Shown: in pieces, positions 46,881 to 59,830 of the stretch
Numbering within the stretch: position 1 is the first letter of the stretch
Layout: every line of letters starts with the position of its first letter
Assembly (NCBI RefSeq): GCF_016801865.2
Contig: NC_068938.1
Span: forward strand, 74,122,975 to 74,186,974
Length of the DNA stretch: 64,000 nt
Source of the DNA: Culex pipiens pallens
Taxonomy: Eukaryota > Arthropoda > Insecta > Diptera > Culicidae
Reading direction: 5' to 3'
Position numbers and translations under genes: made by a program
The notes under the pieces: generated by a model
What the model was told of the DNA's origin: nothing
What the model saw: only the letters and a program-made list of their open reading frames with translations
Database searches by the model: none

Positions 46881-47660
46881 GCCTTCCTCACCTCACTGAG
46901 GCAAGGCTTTAAAATCACTCGAAAAATGAACTTCTTAAATACACCTCCTAGATATACCTTCACGTATACCTATCGACTCAGAATCAAATTCTGAACAAAT
47001 GTCTGTGGGGATGTGTGTAGACATGATTTTTTTTTCCACACGATTATCTCAGATCTGGCTGAACCGATTTTGGCCGGATCTGCATTATTCTGTTCGTTTT
47101 GGGGTCCCCTAAGACCCTATTAAATTTTATTCTGTTTAGTGAAGTACTTTTAAAGTTATGGCATGAAAAAGTTTTTTTTTGTATCTACAAAAAAGGATGA
47201 TTTTTGCATAACCTCAAAGGCCGGGACTTTTTGCTTACGCGCGAGAGCCGCAGAGCATGCGTATCGCCCGGTTGCCACATTGCTTAAGCAGTGTCTGCGT
47301 CTCTTCTGGAAAAAGTCTGTTGTAATTATGTTGCTGACTGAATACATCATTTTGTCTCGACAAAGATTTACACGTATTTTTACCGAAATATACAACTCAT
47401 AAGACATTGTATACTAAGACTAGGGGGACAGCATGCAATTCCATCGTGCATCTAATGTTGGCATATTAACACTTTTAAATTTAATTACAGCCTTTTCTCC
47501 TTTATTTTGGAGAGTTGGTAAAAAAAGAATTGAAAATTGCTGTTCTGGTAAGAACAATAATTATAAAAAATAAAAAAGAAAAAAAAAATAAAAAGATTAA
47601 AAAAACTCTTCAATCAATTTGTAAATAAAACCTAAAATACAACATGAATGTGAGGAAGGC
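46881..47660. mobile_element. TIR element, GCCTTCCTCAC...GTGAGGAAGGC
   Basis: Eleven-bp perfect inverted ends at 46881-46891 and 47650-47660. An internal GC-richer segment (47218-47305, 'gccgggactttttgcttacg') has open frames of about 80 codons on both strands, not recognised. No convincing target duplication. An end of the same type occurs near 35657. Confidence 0.6.
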
Positions 47661-49685
47661 ACCAACCACCTTAAGGTGGATCAAGTAACGTTTTTGAATG
47701 CAACATTTTGCAAAATTTCATAACTAAGCCTTACATTTCAAGAAGGCAATTTGTGTTGGATTGCAATGTGCCAACGGAAAACTTGCATAATTTTATTTCA
47801 CGAATGAACAAAAATTTCATTTGGAATTTGCGTACAATCAACAAATTAAATTTTGACAAACTATAGTTGAATTGTGAATACTGCGCAATAGTTTTTACTG
47901 AATTTGTAATGCTTTTCAAATCGATGTTTTTGAATTCCTCGATTCCAAAAAGCTAAAAAAAAACAATTTTGTTCATGGATCTATTTAAAAAAAAACTTCA
48001 GAAGTGTCTTTTTGAACAAAGAATTAGAAAGTTTTCCTCATAATCTACTCGACTCGGCATTTTGCTGGTGCCCAAGTGCTTTGTTGACGTTACGACAACG
48101 ACCGTGGAGCCGCGAGAACGAAGTGGCGTTCCGGCATGGCATTCGCGGAGAACCGGTTTTCCAGAGTATGCGACTCTTTTATTATTCCTGCTGCGCCGCC
48201 GTCAAACGACGTCCACGACGAAGAACGTTCTACGAAGCAGCAAAGTCTGTTGACTTTCTTCGTTTCTCTCTCTCGCGCCCGTGCTGAGCAGCACTGTGTC
48301 AGAGACTGCGTCGTTGACAGTCGAAATCTGTTACGTCTCGGCCGGATAACTGGTTCTCGGTCGACGAAATTTCCCCCGAAAACAATGCCAACCGAGCGGG
48401 TTAGAAGGAAATTTCACACACAGATCGCTGGAGCAATCATCATTACCCGGAACCGGCAACAAAAACAACCTCCAACTTGGGTTGAGATGGATGAGCCGCG
48501 TCGAGAACCCCAGAGTTGAGAGAGTTGTTTTTCTAGTCATCGGCAGAGAACCGCGGCGCGGCCGCGAAATGTCAGTGAACTTTCGAGAGACCTCCCGGCG
48601 CAGACTCCCCACAAGAAAAGTGGAAGAAAAAGGGGCGAAGAAGTCGAGTTCAGAAGAAAGCTCAATACTTCAAGAGTCATGCATTAGAGCCAGCTGATTT
48701 CATCTCGCGGTCATAGGCACGACGACAAGATCGTTCGTTTCTCTCTCTCCTCTGAACCAGCTCGACGAGCAGATCGTCAAAGAAGGTTCAAGTTTACTCT
48801 GGGCTGCGCACCTTTAGAAGAGGAATCTCTATGCTATACTGTAAAGAGAGTTGATGCACTTTGTCAGGTCGTTGCGCGAGGAATTCTGCACTGCACTTTA
48901 AAGGTGCAGACTCGTCGGGGGAATGCTTCAGAAGAGGGAGGGGAAGTCTGCGTAGTACGAAGTGTGTAATGGGTTTATTGTTTTGTTTACATTTTTGTCC
49001 CCCTCGTCTTAGAGCAGAAGAAAATGTGCTACGAGCGCACGTGTTTGGTGGAGTGCACTTGCCACATGAAAAATGTGGTGCATTCTGATGGTGGGAAAAT
49101 GTCTGGCATTTCGATTGCTGTTAATTTGAAGATTGTTTCTTCTGAAATTATTTCTAAAAAATTGCAAGCAGTTTTGTGAGACCCTTTTTTTCAAAATAAC
49201 ATTTTCCAAAGTAAAGAAATTCTAGAATTAATAATCAATCCAACAACATTCAAAAATATTTTTTTCAAAAAACCTTCCGATAATTGTCCGGAAAAAAAAT
49301 CGACGCCAGATTGCATTCGTGTTCGAGACGATCGATTTGTTAAGGTGTCTGCCCAAAACTGTGCAGGTAGACAGTGGAACATGGGGATTACAAAACAACA
49401 AAAAAAAACATCATTTTTCGAAGGATGCACCAGGCAAAGGTGTTGTCGACGAAAAGTATAAAACCCAAAAGCAGCGGCGGCGTGGGAAACTTTTCGGCGT
49501 TGCATCTGCCCATTCCTGCTGCCGTGATGCATCTCCCGGATTATCGGCATAATTTTGTTTAAGTCGTTTTGCGGCCAAAAACGACGAAGGAACATAAAGT
49601 GATTTGAAATTTTGCTCAACTGTTTGAGTTAGTAGTGGTGAATATCAATACAAGCAAATCAAATTATTTGTAAACATCATCATAA
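47661..49685. other. Unique interval with the strongest GC-rich island (48040-48720)
   Basis: The island has frames up to 142 codons on both strands, many CpG dinucleotides and CGACG-type words. No frame is convincing as protein. A first exon or enhancer region is possible. A palindrome 'ctgcactttaaaggtgcag' lies at about 48891-48909. Confidence 0.3.
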
Positions 49686-49854
49686 TAGCAAATTGTTTGC
49701 TCTACAGCACTGCCTTGGTGTTCTATATTGCGGAATTCCTACTAGAAACCAGATTTCTGAAGGCTTGAAACGGTGAGGCGATCTGAATCTATTTTTACAC
49801 CTAAACTCCCATCCACCTCGGGATTCGAACCTGCGACCTTTGGATTGTGAGTCC
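49686..49854 (-). mobile_element. SINE family 1 fragment (3' half)
   Basis: Minus-strand text from 'ggactcacaatccaaaggtc' through box B ggttcgaatcccg to 'gagcaaacaattt' matches the 3' half of the SINEs at 180-417 and 11812-12219. More diverged; no target duplication seen. Confidence 0.7.
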
Positions 49855-50972
49855 TACAAACATGATTATTTTTCCAACAATTTTTATTCTTTTTAAAAAA
49901 TTTTAGAGATCTTTGACTTATAATTATTTTTGAATCTTGCAGAATATAACTCTTCGAAATAATGAAATAATTTTAAACCATCAAATCTAATGAAGTTGAT
50001 AATATTCGTTTGTTACATTAATATTGTTTGGAAACATGTGTTTTATAATGTTATTAACAGAACATTCTTGATTGAGCAATGCGAGAGACCCACAACTTTT
50101 TTTTTGCATTTGTTGATTCTCCCAATAATTTCAAAAACAGTAACAAAAACTTGACAAAAAGCTACACTAAATGCACGTGCGACAAGACACATGACAACGA
50201 CTTATTAAGAAAACATTGTAAACTAAGTACTTCTTTAAAAAATTTGGATTTAGTTTTATTTGTACATTTCTAGTCCGCCAATAATTCATGTTTTTTTCAT
50301 ATATTTCACATTTTTTACGAAATTGTAAATTTAATTTTCTGATTTGTTTTTTTTTTTTTCAAAAAAAAAAAATATTTACGGTTTATTATCCATTAGTGGA
50401 AATCTTTCCTAGAGTGGACCCCCTAATTATTTTTGATGACAAATGCAATAAAATTACAGTTTCAAGTGGAAATTTTAAATGAAAACTTTTATTTGGCATG
50501 TTCTGCATTATTCATAACAGTGTTGATTAACTTTTACTTGTACTTTTCGCAGAAATAGTCACTTTCACAATAAAACATCTTTTCTCTTTAACTAACATTT
50601 TTGACTGTTTTTTTCACCTCAGTGAATCAAAATAATGTTAACTTGAGGAACTTCACATAAGTACAAACCAAAACTTCGCAACTAAAAATTAAGTAGGTTC
50701 AATATAGGACATCTAAAAAAACAATCTTATCCAATAGTAGACCCTTGGTAATTTAACTAATCAAAATGAAGAAAACTGTGCATTTGAGCAAAACATTTTC
50801 TTAAACATACGATAAAAGCTTGTTTTAATCAACTTAAATGCATATTTGTTCAATTATGAAAATAAATATAACTGTTTAGTTTTAAAAGTACCAAAGTACC
50901 TGAAATCGTACGATTTGACAAAAAATCATAAGTATTGTTTTTTATACTCCGCTCAAACATCACAATGATGTT
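49855..50972. other. Unassigned AT-rich interval
   Basis: About 1.1 kb, no recognised feature. Confidence 0.4.
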
Positions 50973-51070
50973 TTAATAGTAGTTTATGCAACAAGTTGCA
51001 AAAAGAGGATTTTTTCAGCACGAGTCCTACATCAAAAAATCAAGTTTTGCAACGAGCTCCATACAACAGA
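50973..51070. mobile_element. Family C fragment with internal deletion
   Basis: 'aatagtagtttatgcaacaa' through 'ttttttcagcacgagtc', then a jump to 'atcaagttttgcaacgagc'. Relative to the full copies it lacks the first hairpin and everything after 'ccatacaaca'. Confidence 0.7.
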
Positions 51071-52312
51071 TTTTTTTTCAAATGGCTATTTTTCTGCCTA
51101 AAAGCAATATTTGAACTTTTTGAAGTCATCAAATTTCATGGTTCTGTACAGTGAGTTATGGAATAGTGCTTTAAATAGAGATAACTTGTGAAAAATATTC
51201 ATCGACTCTACAAAAATGTCCAATATTGGTTAAAATACCCTAGACTGGATAAGAATTCAGTTTAAACAAAAGTTTATTTCCTATATCCTATATTTTGTGT
51301 TTTTCAGCATTTCAATATTTTGTTTAAAAAAAACTTCAACTCTAGAGTTTCTTAAATGCTCCTATAAGCTATTGTCTTACATATGGTCATAGGACCAATA
51401 AAAAAACTCTAGAACTTAACTTTTTAATCAGCTGAAAACAATTTGAAACGCATTTTCCCGTTTATAAAATCATAATCAGCATGTTTGGGCTCGACTCAAA
51501 ATATATTACATAGGGAAAAAGCATCTAATTCTAGCGTGCCTCTAATGTTGCCATATTAATACTTTGACCATCAATTACAGCTCATCAAAAGCGTTTTCAA
51601 CTGAAATCGAGCGATAAATAGCTCAATAAGAAGTGAGCAAGCAAGTTTCTATCAAAAGCAAAATTAGCTGTTTAAATAGGGAATATCAGCAAATTGGATG
51701 GACATTTTGCTACAAAAAGCTCATAAAAAGATAATTCCTTTAAAAAGTTCAACTACAAAAATCCAAAAAAGGCGAAAAATATGTTTGTACACCTAATGAA
51801 AAAATTATAGCAATACAGTTATTTGTTAGCAAATCACCAGAAATCCAGTGTCACAACTCCAAATAGGCATCCTTGATTGATTAAAAAAATAATTGGGATT
51901 GAATATAAAGTTCACTAACTACTTAGTATTAAAGTTTATATAACTCTGGAAATTCTACATAAAACTCATCTAAACTTTCTTTTGCAAACTTTAAATTTAT
52001 CTAAGTGTCAATATATTATAAAAGAGTTGCTTTATGAAAAAATTGGAGCGTATATTACCTCGCTTTAGGTGTCTTTATATCGATAGAATTAATTTTTCGT
52101 TGGAATTTCGTACCAACCCGGAATCACGTCGTCGGAAAATGCAACGGCATCCGAACCGGTCCACGATTCATAGGTCAACCTATATGCCATCGGAAAGGGC
52201 ATAAAATTTCCGATTTTTTGATACCCAAACATCTAGGTTTTCTATAAAACCTACGTTTTTAAACACCTGAGCAAAAAGTAAGTTTTATCCACGAGATCTA
52301 AAAATTACAGAA
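51071..52312. other. AT-rich interval with repeat-like relics
   Basis: 'catctaattctagcgtgcct' then 'ctaatgttgccatattaa' near 51508 resembles 'gtgcatctaatgttggcata' near 47446. Text near 52180 (gtcaacctatatgccatcgg) looks repeat-derived. No boundaries. Confidence 0.35.
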
Positions 52313-55300
52313 TGAGCAGTTCTCTAGGATTTCGGTCATTCGATTTTTTTTGTATTTTTTAATCCGACTGAAACTTTTTTGGTGCCTTCGGTATGCCCAA
52401 AGAAGCCATTTTGCATCATTAGTTTGTCCATATAATTTTCCATACAAATTCGGCAGCTGTCCATACAAAAATGATGTATGAAAATTCAAAAATCTGTATC
52501 TTTTGAAGGAATTTTTTGATCGATTTGGTGTCTTCGGCAAAGTTGTAGGTATGGATACGGACTACACTGGAAAAAAATAATACACGGTAAAAAAAATTTG
52601 GTGATTTTTTTATTTAACTTTTTATCACTAAAACTTGATTTACAAAAAAACACTATTTTTAATTTTTTTTATTTTTTGATATGTTTTAGAAGGCATAAAA
52701 TGCCAACTTTTCAGAAATTTCCAGGTTGTGCAAAAAATCACTGACCGAGTTATGATTTTTTTAATCAATACTGATTTTTTCAAAAAATCGAAATTTTGGT
52801 CGTAAAAATTTTTCAACTTCATTTTTCGATGTAAAATCAAATTTGCAATCAAAAAGTACTTTACTGAAATTTTGATAAAGTGCACCGTTTTCAAGTTATA
52901 GCCATATTTAAGTGACTTTTTTGAAAATAGTCGCAGTTTTTCATTTTTTTAAATTAGTGCACATGTTTGCCCAGTTTTGAAAAAAATATTTTTGAAAAGC
53001 TGAGAAAATTCTCTATATTTTGCTTATTTGGACTTTGTTGATACGACCTTTAGTTGCTGAGATATTGCAATGCAAAGGTTTAAAAACAGGAAAATTGATG
53101 TTTTCTAAGTTTCACCCAAACAACCCACCATTTTCTATCGTCAATATCTCAGCAACTAATGGTCCGATTTTCAATGTTAATATATGAAACATTTGTGAAA
53201 TTTTCCGATCTCTTCGAAAAAAATATTTTTGGAATTTTCAAATCAAGACTAACATTTCACAAAGGCCAAACATTCAATATTACGCCCTTTTAAAATGTTT
53301 GTCTTGATTTGAAAATTCCAAAAATATTTTTTTCGAAAAGATCGGAAAATTTCACAATTGTTTCATATATTAACATTGAAAATCGGACCATTAGTTGCTG
53401 AGATATTGACGATAGAAAATGGTGGGTTGTTTGGGTGAAACTTAGAAAACATCAATTTTCCTGTTTTTAAACCTTTGCATTGCAATATCTCAGCAACTAA
53501 AGGTCGTATCAACATAGTCCGAATAAGCAAAATATAGAGAATTTTCTCAGCTTTTCAAAAATATTTTTTTCAAAACTGGGCATACATTAGCATTAGCATT
53601 AGCATTAGCATTTTAGGACGCCCTATCCTCGGATGGCTCCACAACGCTTATCCCACTGTTTGGTGTGGTTGTGTTAGACCCTCATCCGGAACAATAATCC
53701 AACACGGGAGATACCATGTCTTCATCTTTTGATGAGTGTGTAATACAGCCCAGGGCATAAGGGGGTCCTCGCCGGGTCCAAGCTATCCTTTTGGGAGCGG
53801 AAGGAATGTTAGTAAACACCTATCTAAAGTGCGCAAGGATCCCTACGTCACCTTAGTGGTATAGATGTTTGTAGGGTGGTTTTGGACTCAATGTTAGTAG
53901 GAGAGGTAGAACCCTAGGATATACCTCGAAAGGTATTACGGGCGAATCAAGTAGAGTTAGTTTTTTTTTTTTATTATTAAACAGTACAGATTGCACAGTG
54001 TAAAAGATGCATGATTTATAAATATTCTATTTAAAGCAACGGCAGACACAACGCGACGAAGCCGTGCATGAATAAATTGACTGTTGTATTACTAAACCAA
54101 TAATTTTCTCCGGTAAAGGCAATGCTGATTAAACACAGTTTTAACATATCTGCTATTAAACTCAAGCTATCGACTGTAAGAGTAAAGAAAAGTTAAAATT
54201 TTCATTTAAATTATTATGTGTTTAAACGAAATTCGAGGATAAACATGATTTAACGCATTATTGGAATCATAATTTTAAACTTTTACAGTGATGCGGAGTG
54301 AAAAATTATGATTTATTTTTTGTTTTATTTAAATGTAAGAATTAGAAGGTAATTTAAAACGACCGATTCAAAATACATTCTTAGTTAAACTTTTATCTTT
54401 TTAGGGTAATGGGCTTAATCAGCATATTTAACAATTTTTAAATAAATATAATAAAAATCGAGCTTAACCATTCGTGGTAACCGTTTTGCTTACAGACGAA
54501 AACGATTGAACGGAAAGAAAAAGAAAAAAAATAATCTGAGCAGGCAACACCGATCTCTTAAAGCTCAATCCCTACTTTCAACGAAACCCACACATTTGCG
54601 TCTCTGAGCGTTGGGTATCGGATACCTGTGTGTGCTCAACATGGAGCGAACTCACCGAGAATATTTGCAGCAGACACGCCAACACACCGACTTTCTCGGT
54701 CTGCCAGCCACACTCTGCCAAAAAAGATGACGACGACACACACACTAGCAATGCCACTCCACTGAAGCACACAGACTCTCTCTCTTCTGCATACGCTCTC
54801 ACTCTCATGTAAATGCAGGAACAAACTCACCTTTTTTCAAAACTGGGCATACATGTGCACTAATTTAAAAAAATGAAAAACTGCGACTATTTTCAAAAAA
54901 GTCACTTAAATATGGCTATAACTTGAAAACGGTGCACTTTATCAAAATTTTAGTAAAGTACTTTTTGATTGCAAATTTGATTTTACATCGAAAAATGAAG
55001 TTGAAAAATTTTTACGACCAAAATTTCGATTTTTTGAAAAAATCAGTATTGATTAAAAAATTCATAACTCGGTCAGTGATTTTTTGCACAACCTGGAAAT
55101 TTCTGAAAAGTTGGCATTTTATGCCTTCTAAAACATATCAAAAAATAAAAAAAATTAAAAATAGTGTTTTTTTGTAAATCAAGTTTTAGTGATAAAAAGT
55201 TAAATAAAAAAATCACCAAATTTTTTTTTACCGTGTATTATTTTTTCCAGTGTAGTCCGTATCCATACCTACAACTTTGCCGAAGACACCAAATCGATCA

Positions 55301-55513
55301 AAAAATTCCTTCAAAAGATACAGATTTTTGAATTTTCATACATCATTTTTGTATGGACAGCTGCCGAATTTGTATGGAAAATTATATGGACAAACTAATG
55401 ATGCAAAATGGCTTCTTTGGGCATACCGAAGGCACCAAAAAAGTTTCAGCCGGATTAAAAAATACAAAAATTAAAATTGAAGAAAAAAGACCGATTTCGT
55501 AGAGAATTGCTCA
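52313..55513. mobile_element. Family A palindromic foldback, copy 2 (interrupted)
   Basis: Left arm 52313 to about 53255; right arm about 53275-53587 and 54855-55513, split by a retroposed insert. Ends TGAGCA...TGCTCA. Unlike copy 1, no TA duplication is visible. The right end carries 'ttaaaattgaagaaaaaaga' in place of the left arm's 'gtcattcgatttttttt' text, exactly as copy 1 does, so this end asymmetry is inherited. The uninterrupted length is about 1,934 bp. Confidence 0.85.
53588..54831 (-). mobile_element. 1,244 bp non-LTR-type retroposed insert with (TGCTAA)n tail
   Basis: A 23 bp target duplication (tttttt then caaaactgggcatacat) lies at 53565-53587 and 54832-54854. On the minus strand the element ends in about four TGCTAA units (plus-strand ttagca repeats from 53588), a tail type known from some RTE-like LINEs. 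Its last 370 bp are unique-looking UTR text (ggatccttgcgcactttaga); the first part contains pyrimidine- and CA-rich text (54540-54830). No reverse transcriptase is present: the longest frame is 76 codons. It is either a non-autonomous family or an internally deleted LINE. Confidence 0.8.
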
Positions 55514-58106
55514 ATGTCTTAATTTTCCATACATTTGGTAACTTGCTCAAACGAAACCATAACAACATTTTTACCTATGTTGTTTAATGTTTTTCGTCAA
55601 TACGTAGACATTTTGAAAACTAATCATTGCAAAACAACTAAAATGGCTTAAAATGTCTTTTTTATTTTTTTTAAGTTAAAACCATGACCAAATATTTCCT
55701 GTAATAAATATATTTTTAAATTTGATAAAAAAATAAAATTCGTCGAGATAGTTTGATCAGCTGAACAAACAAAACACCAAACAAAAATTCACTAACCTTT
55801 AATTTACTAAGTAGTTAAACTTTAGTTTTAAACTGTCAAATAAACAACCTTTGGAAAAAGATTTCGAACTATTCAAAATTCAAGTTGATAAACAAGCTAG
55901 TTATTAAAGACAGCGTAACATTTACAAGATATCTCCCATTCTAGGAATCAGTCAAATTTGATTTAAAACTCTACAAATGCACGTTTTTGTAATATTTTAT
56001 TTGTTTTGATGATATTAATTTTATTTTTACAAAATGCTTCAGTGCAAGAAAAATGTGCAAAATGAAAACAGAATAAAGCGATTATCGAATTGAACCAAAT
56101 CAAATTACGTTCCACGTCGAAATCAAGGCTGCTCGCCGACAAGCGCAAAAAGTACTGAGCATAAGCTCTAAGTGAAATGATTTATTTCGAATTGTTTTTC
56201 CTCGTGCAGCCCCAGCATACCACGTTGTCGCTTTTTTTTTTTCTGCTGGACACACGGCCGGTGAGCCTCAGCAAATTACCCTTGCACTTACACGTGTCCT
56301 CGGCCAGCGCTGATCGCGGTGTGATTTAAAGTCCCCAATCCCCAACTGGGGTGCGCGCAGAACACCGGACTTTAAGAAATGCCCGGTCGTGGTCGTGTTG
56401 CTGCTCGTATCCATGACCGGGGAGTTGCCATGACCGCTCGATTCATGGCCTGACATTTCAACTCCGCCTTCCGCCAACACACAGGGGACGAACCGACCGT
56501 GGGCACAAAGGACACCTTCTTTTGTTTCCCCACGGCTGGCCAGTCGATCGGCAGAAATTTATCGATGTTGAAAATTGAAAAAAATATATTACCCGTCCCA
56601 GACCCCGGCGTAATGACAGCGAGCGTAATTGAAAATGACCAACCCGGTCCGAGCATCCTCCTCCGAGGCAGGATCTGGCCAATGTCACGACGAAAAGGTC
56701 TTATGTCTTGTACGGCCCCCATAGTGATCGCGTCACAACAAACAGTTGGGCACCCTGGAAGTCCTGAAGGTATCCAAGTCAGCCATGCACGGAGGAAACC
56801 CCAGGCAACGGACTGTGGAAAACAAAAGCCTGCTCCGTGGTCCTTTGAAACAACGCCGCGACACATGGTTGGAAAATTATGACTTCATTACGCATCAAAG
56901 AACACTGCAGCGTTGGTTACTACCTTGGCGGTTAAAGAACGGTTGACAGGACAAAACGTCATGTAAATGATATCCTGTCATAGGCATGGGATACTTTGAA
57001 ATTTTCAAGTAACAGCAAATTCAACGATTTTTCATCAAAAATTACCTTTTGTACAGCTTGAGCAATAACAGCTTTGAAAGTGTACTAACCTGAAAAGAAA
57101 AAAGGGTAAATTTTTATTAGAAAAAATACAATATTTGTTTCTCACTAAAAACATCCAACATGAACCCCCTCCCAAGGTCTCCGAACCCCAGAACCCGATG
57201 TAATAAAATTTAAAGCACCACTTTTCGCCTCCAGTCGGCGCACCAATTTTCCCCACTTGAAACTATTTAACAAACAAATGACTGGAAAAATTTCATAGTC
57301 AGCTGCGTTTTGTGAGCCAGCGACTGCTCCGGGTTCGATCATCTCGACTTGACACGGCCTATGGCCAGGTTCTTCATGGAAACGGAACAGCGACCACGCT
57401 TCTAGTCCAAGTCCAACAATCCGTCAGTCGGTTGAAGGAGTAGCCAGCTCTCAACATCGATGAGTTGCTGCCCAGCGTGCGAGGAAACACACAAAAGGGT
57501 GAATGATGCGTATCCGAGTGGAAACGTGGGAGAATCGCTCTCTCGGAAGAGCAGGAATGACCTCCAGCAGCAGCAGCCTCGACTCCAACTTCCAACTCTG
57601 GGGGCCATCAAATCATATTCCGAGTGTCCGGCGACCATGTCGCGGTTGTGGTCACTTGTCACAAATATCAAGTGAAGAATTACATTTTGAATCGTTGCTT
57701 GTCAAAGTAAAACAAAAATCTAAAAAAAAACCTTTATTCGACAAAGAGAGCACGACCCCAGCCAGCCGAGAATCACGCATCACGGTTCGCTAGGTGTCTT
57801 AAGGTTTTTCATTCACAAAACTCCGGCCCAGGGAGCGCGCGGAGTAGGAAGACATTCACGCCTGGGTGGGGTTTGGGTATCGTCTTCAAGACGGAGCGGG
57901 GCGTTCCGGTCTAGGCCCCCCTGGTCGTGGCCAAGTGACCAGCCAGACAATGTGTCGCTGGTGCTGCTGCGTCACGGAACCGTGCCACTAAGTGGTGGGA
58001 GAGCAAGCAGGGTGACTACTTAAGTTGAGAATTTGTCTATCTTTTGTTTTGACTCAATTTTTAGTTTTGTAATCTCTTCGTCATCAAAATTATCAAAAGT
58101 TTTGAA
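55514..58106. other. Unique interval, GC-richer from about 56160 to 58010
   Basis: AT-rich to 56160. The GC-richer stretch has overlapping frames, the longest being 164 codons on the minus strand (56372-56866) and 127 on the plus strand (56499-56882). Neither shows domains or consistent coding bias. A (TC/AG)-type low-complexity stretch and CAG runs occur near 57560. Confidence 0.3.
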
Positions 58107-58187
58107 ATTGATTTTCATTTGAAATTAAATGTGTGATATATCATAAACATTCCTAAGTCACACATTTAATTTCAAATGAAAATCAAT
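58107..58187. repeat. Perfect 30 bp inverted repeat with 21 bp spacer (hairpin)
   Basis: The left arm 58107-58136 (attgattttcatttgaaatt continuing to gtgtga) is matched without error by 58158-58187. The 81-base fold has the size of an animal pre-microRNA, but perfect arms are more typical of a tiny MITE or a recent inversion duplication. Confidence 0.8.
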
Positions 58188-58640
58188 CTAGCATTTGTTT
58201 TAATTCTTTTTTGTATTTTTTTTAAATACAACATATATGACCCTTAATTTTTTTGTTTAAATGTAAAAAAAAAACAAAAAAAATTAAAACATATGCTAGA
58301 AAATAAAGAAATTGCTTGGAATTTGCACAAAATATTAGACAACCCAAAAAATAGGAAGAAAACAAATGGCAAAATTGGAGACTAAATCAAATTAAAATTG
58401 ACTCGTCACCCTGTGCTGGAGACGCCGTCAATTTATGGCAAACGGCGCCACATTTGCCTGAAAACACCAAACTCTAAGGGATTATGCTGCTCCAGTGGGT
58501 TGTAAAAAACAGTCCACCTGTTTCGGGGCAGGAGGTTGGGCAATTAAAGTTGAACTGAGTCGAATGTTTTACAAAACAGTTAAAAGAAATTTCAAATGAA
58601 AAAAGCCAAAATTTTAAGTTTCCATTGCAAAGTTTATGTT
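58188..58640. other. Unassigned AT-rich interval
   Basis: No recognised feature. Confidence 0.4.
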
Positions 58641-58900
58641 CTATTAATGATATATTTTTAAAGATTTTCAGATCCAATTGGTATCTTGGGCAAAGTTACA
58701 TTCTTTAAAAAAAATCCAATTTTTTATTAGATTTTTCACACAAAATGTTGGATTGCGCCCAAAAACATTTTTTGAAAAATCACATTTTTGGATATGCTTT
58801 AGAGGTGATAAAAATGCCATCTTTTGAGCTGTGGCCTAAATTGGTCAAAGTTCATTTGGAAATTCGTCATATTTCGAAAAAATTAGTAGAGCTGTTAACA
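58641..58900. mobile_element. Probable old family A-related relic
   Basis: 'ttcagatccaattggtatct', 'tgggcaaagttac' and 'gatatgctttagaggtgata' recall family A text (gatatgttttagaggacata). Diverged and undelimited. Confidence 0.4.
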
Positions 58901-58924
58901 TTATATAGATAAAAAAGATGGGGA

Positions 58925-59112
58925 ATGGTGACAGATTTTGTGTCAAAAAAGTGTAAAATTAATAGTAACTGTTGAATTTTCATTAATTTCTGATAAATTT
59001 TCACAGGGTTCACATTTTTACACATTTTTTAAGGTAAATTTACACAAAAAGAGGTAATATTCAACCAACCAAATTTTCATCCTTCTAAAATTAAACTATT
59101 TCTTTCTGTGTA
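58925..59112. mobile_element. Degenerate MITE of the CACAG group
   Basis: 'aaaagaggtaatattcaacc' and the right end 'tttctttctgtgta' match the element at 24186-24352. The left end is poorly preserved. Confidence 0.45.
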
Positions 59113-59299
59113 TCGAAGTATGCAAGAATTCCGAATTTCATAAAAATATTCGTAATAACTTTTTCAAAAAACCAATAATTTCAAATTCCCATATCTTGGA
59201 AACAAAAAATGATAGAACAAAACTCGACTGCTAATTTTAAAGGAAATTGGACGCAGAAAGTATCATTTTTTTAAAGTACAATCAAATTTGCAACCGAAA

Positions 59300-59830
59300 G
59301 GTACTTCGAAACATTGTCCTAAGGGGTAATTTTTGTCCCAGATCACGAATCAATTTTACGATATCTCGTGACGTAGGGGCGGCACGACCCCTTCCATTTT
59401 TGAACATTCGAAAAAAACATGATTTTAAAAATTTGCTGCTGAATGGCTTCGAAATTTGGTGCCAAAGGGACTTTCATGTAAAATTGGACGTCCGATTTGA
59501 TGGCGAACTCAGAATTACAAAAAAACGCATTTTTCATCGAAAAAAAAAACAAAAGTGGTTTAAACTTTACTGGATTTTTTTGGGGTAAGTCATTTAATGA
59601 GAAATTTAATGTACTTTTCGAATCTGCAGTAATCCAGAAAGGTAACTTTTTTCATTTAAAACATAAATTTTCATTTTAAAATTTCGTGTTTTTTTGTAAC
59701 TTTGCAGGGTATTTTTTAGAGTGAAACAATGTTCCTCAAAGTTGCAGAGCAGACAATTAAAAAAAATAAAATGATGTTTAATCTTAAGGGGTTCGATGTT
59801 ATCGCGATTCTACGAAAAAACTAGTTTTAA
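59300..59830. mobile_element. Family B arm fragment
   Basis: 'cctaaggggtaatttttgtc', 'ggggcggcacgaccccttcc', 'gatttgatggcgaactcaga' and 'gcagagcagacaattaaa' follow the order of one family B arm, at visibly lower identity than in the two main copies. Neither terminus is present. Confidence 0.7.

Noticed and set aside
56372..56866. 164-codon minus-strand frame, the longest in the window
   Set aside because: A 127-codon frame overlaps on the opposite strand, and there is no domain, no biased codon use and no splice context.
57460..57675. 71-codon frame with a QQQQ run and several Cys
   Set aside because: Overlaps an 89-codon frame on the other strand and a third frame on the same strand; no splice or domain support.
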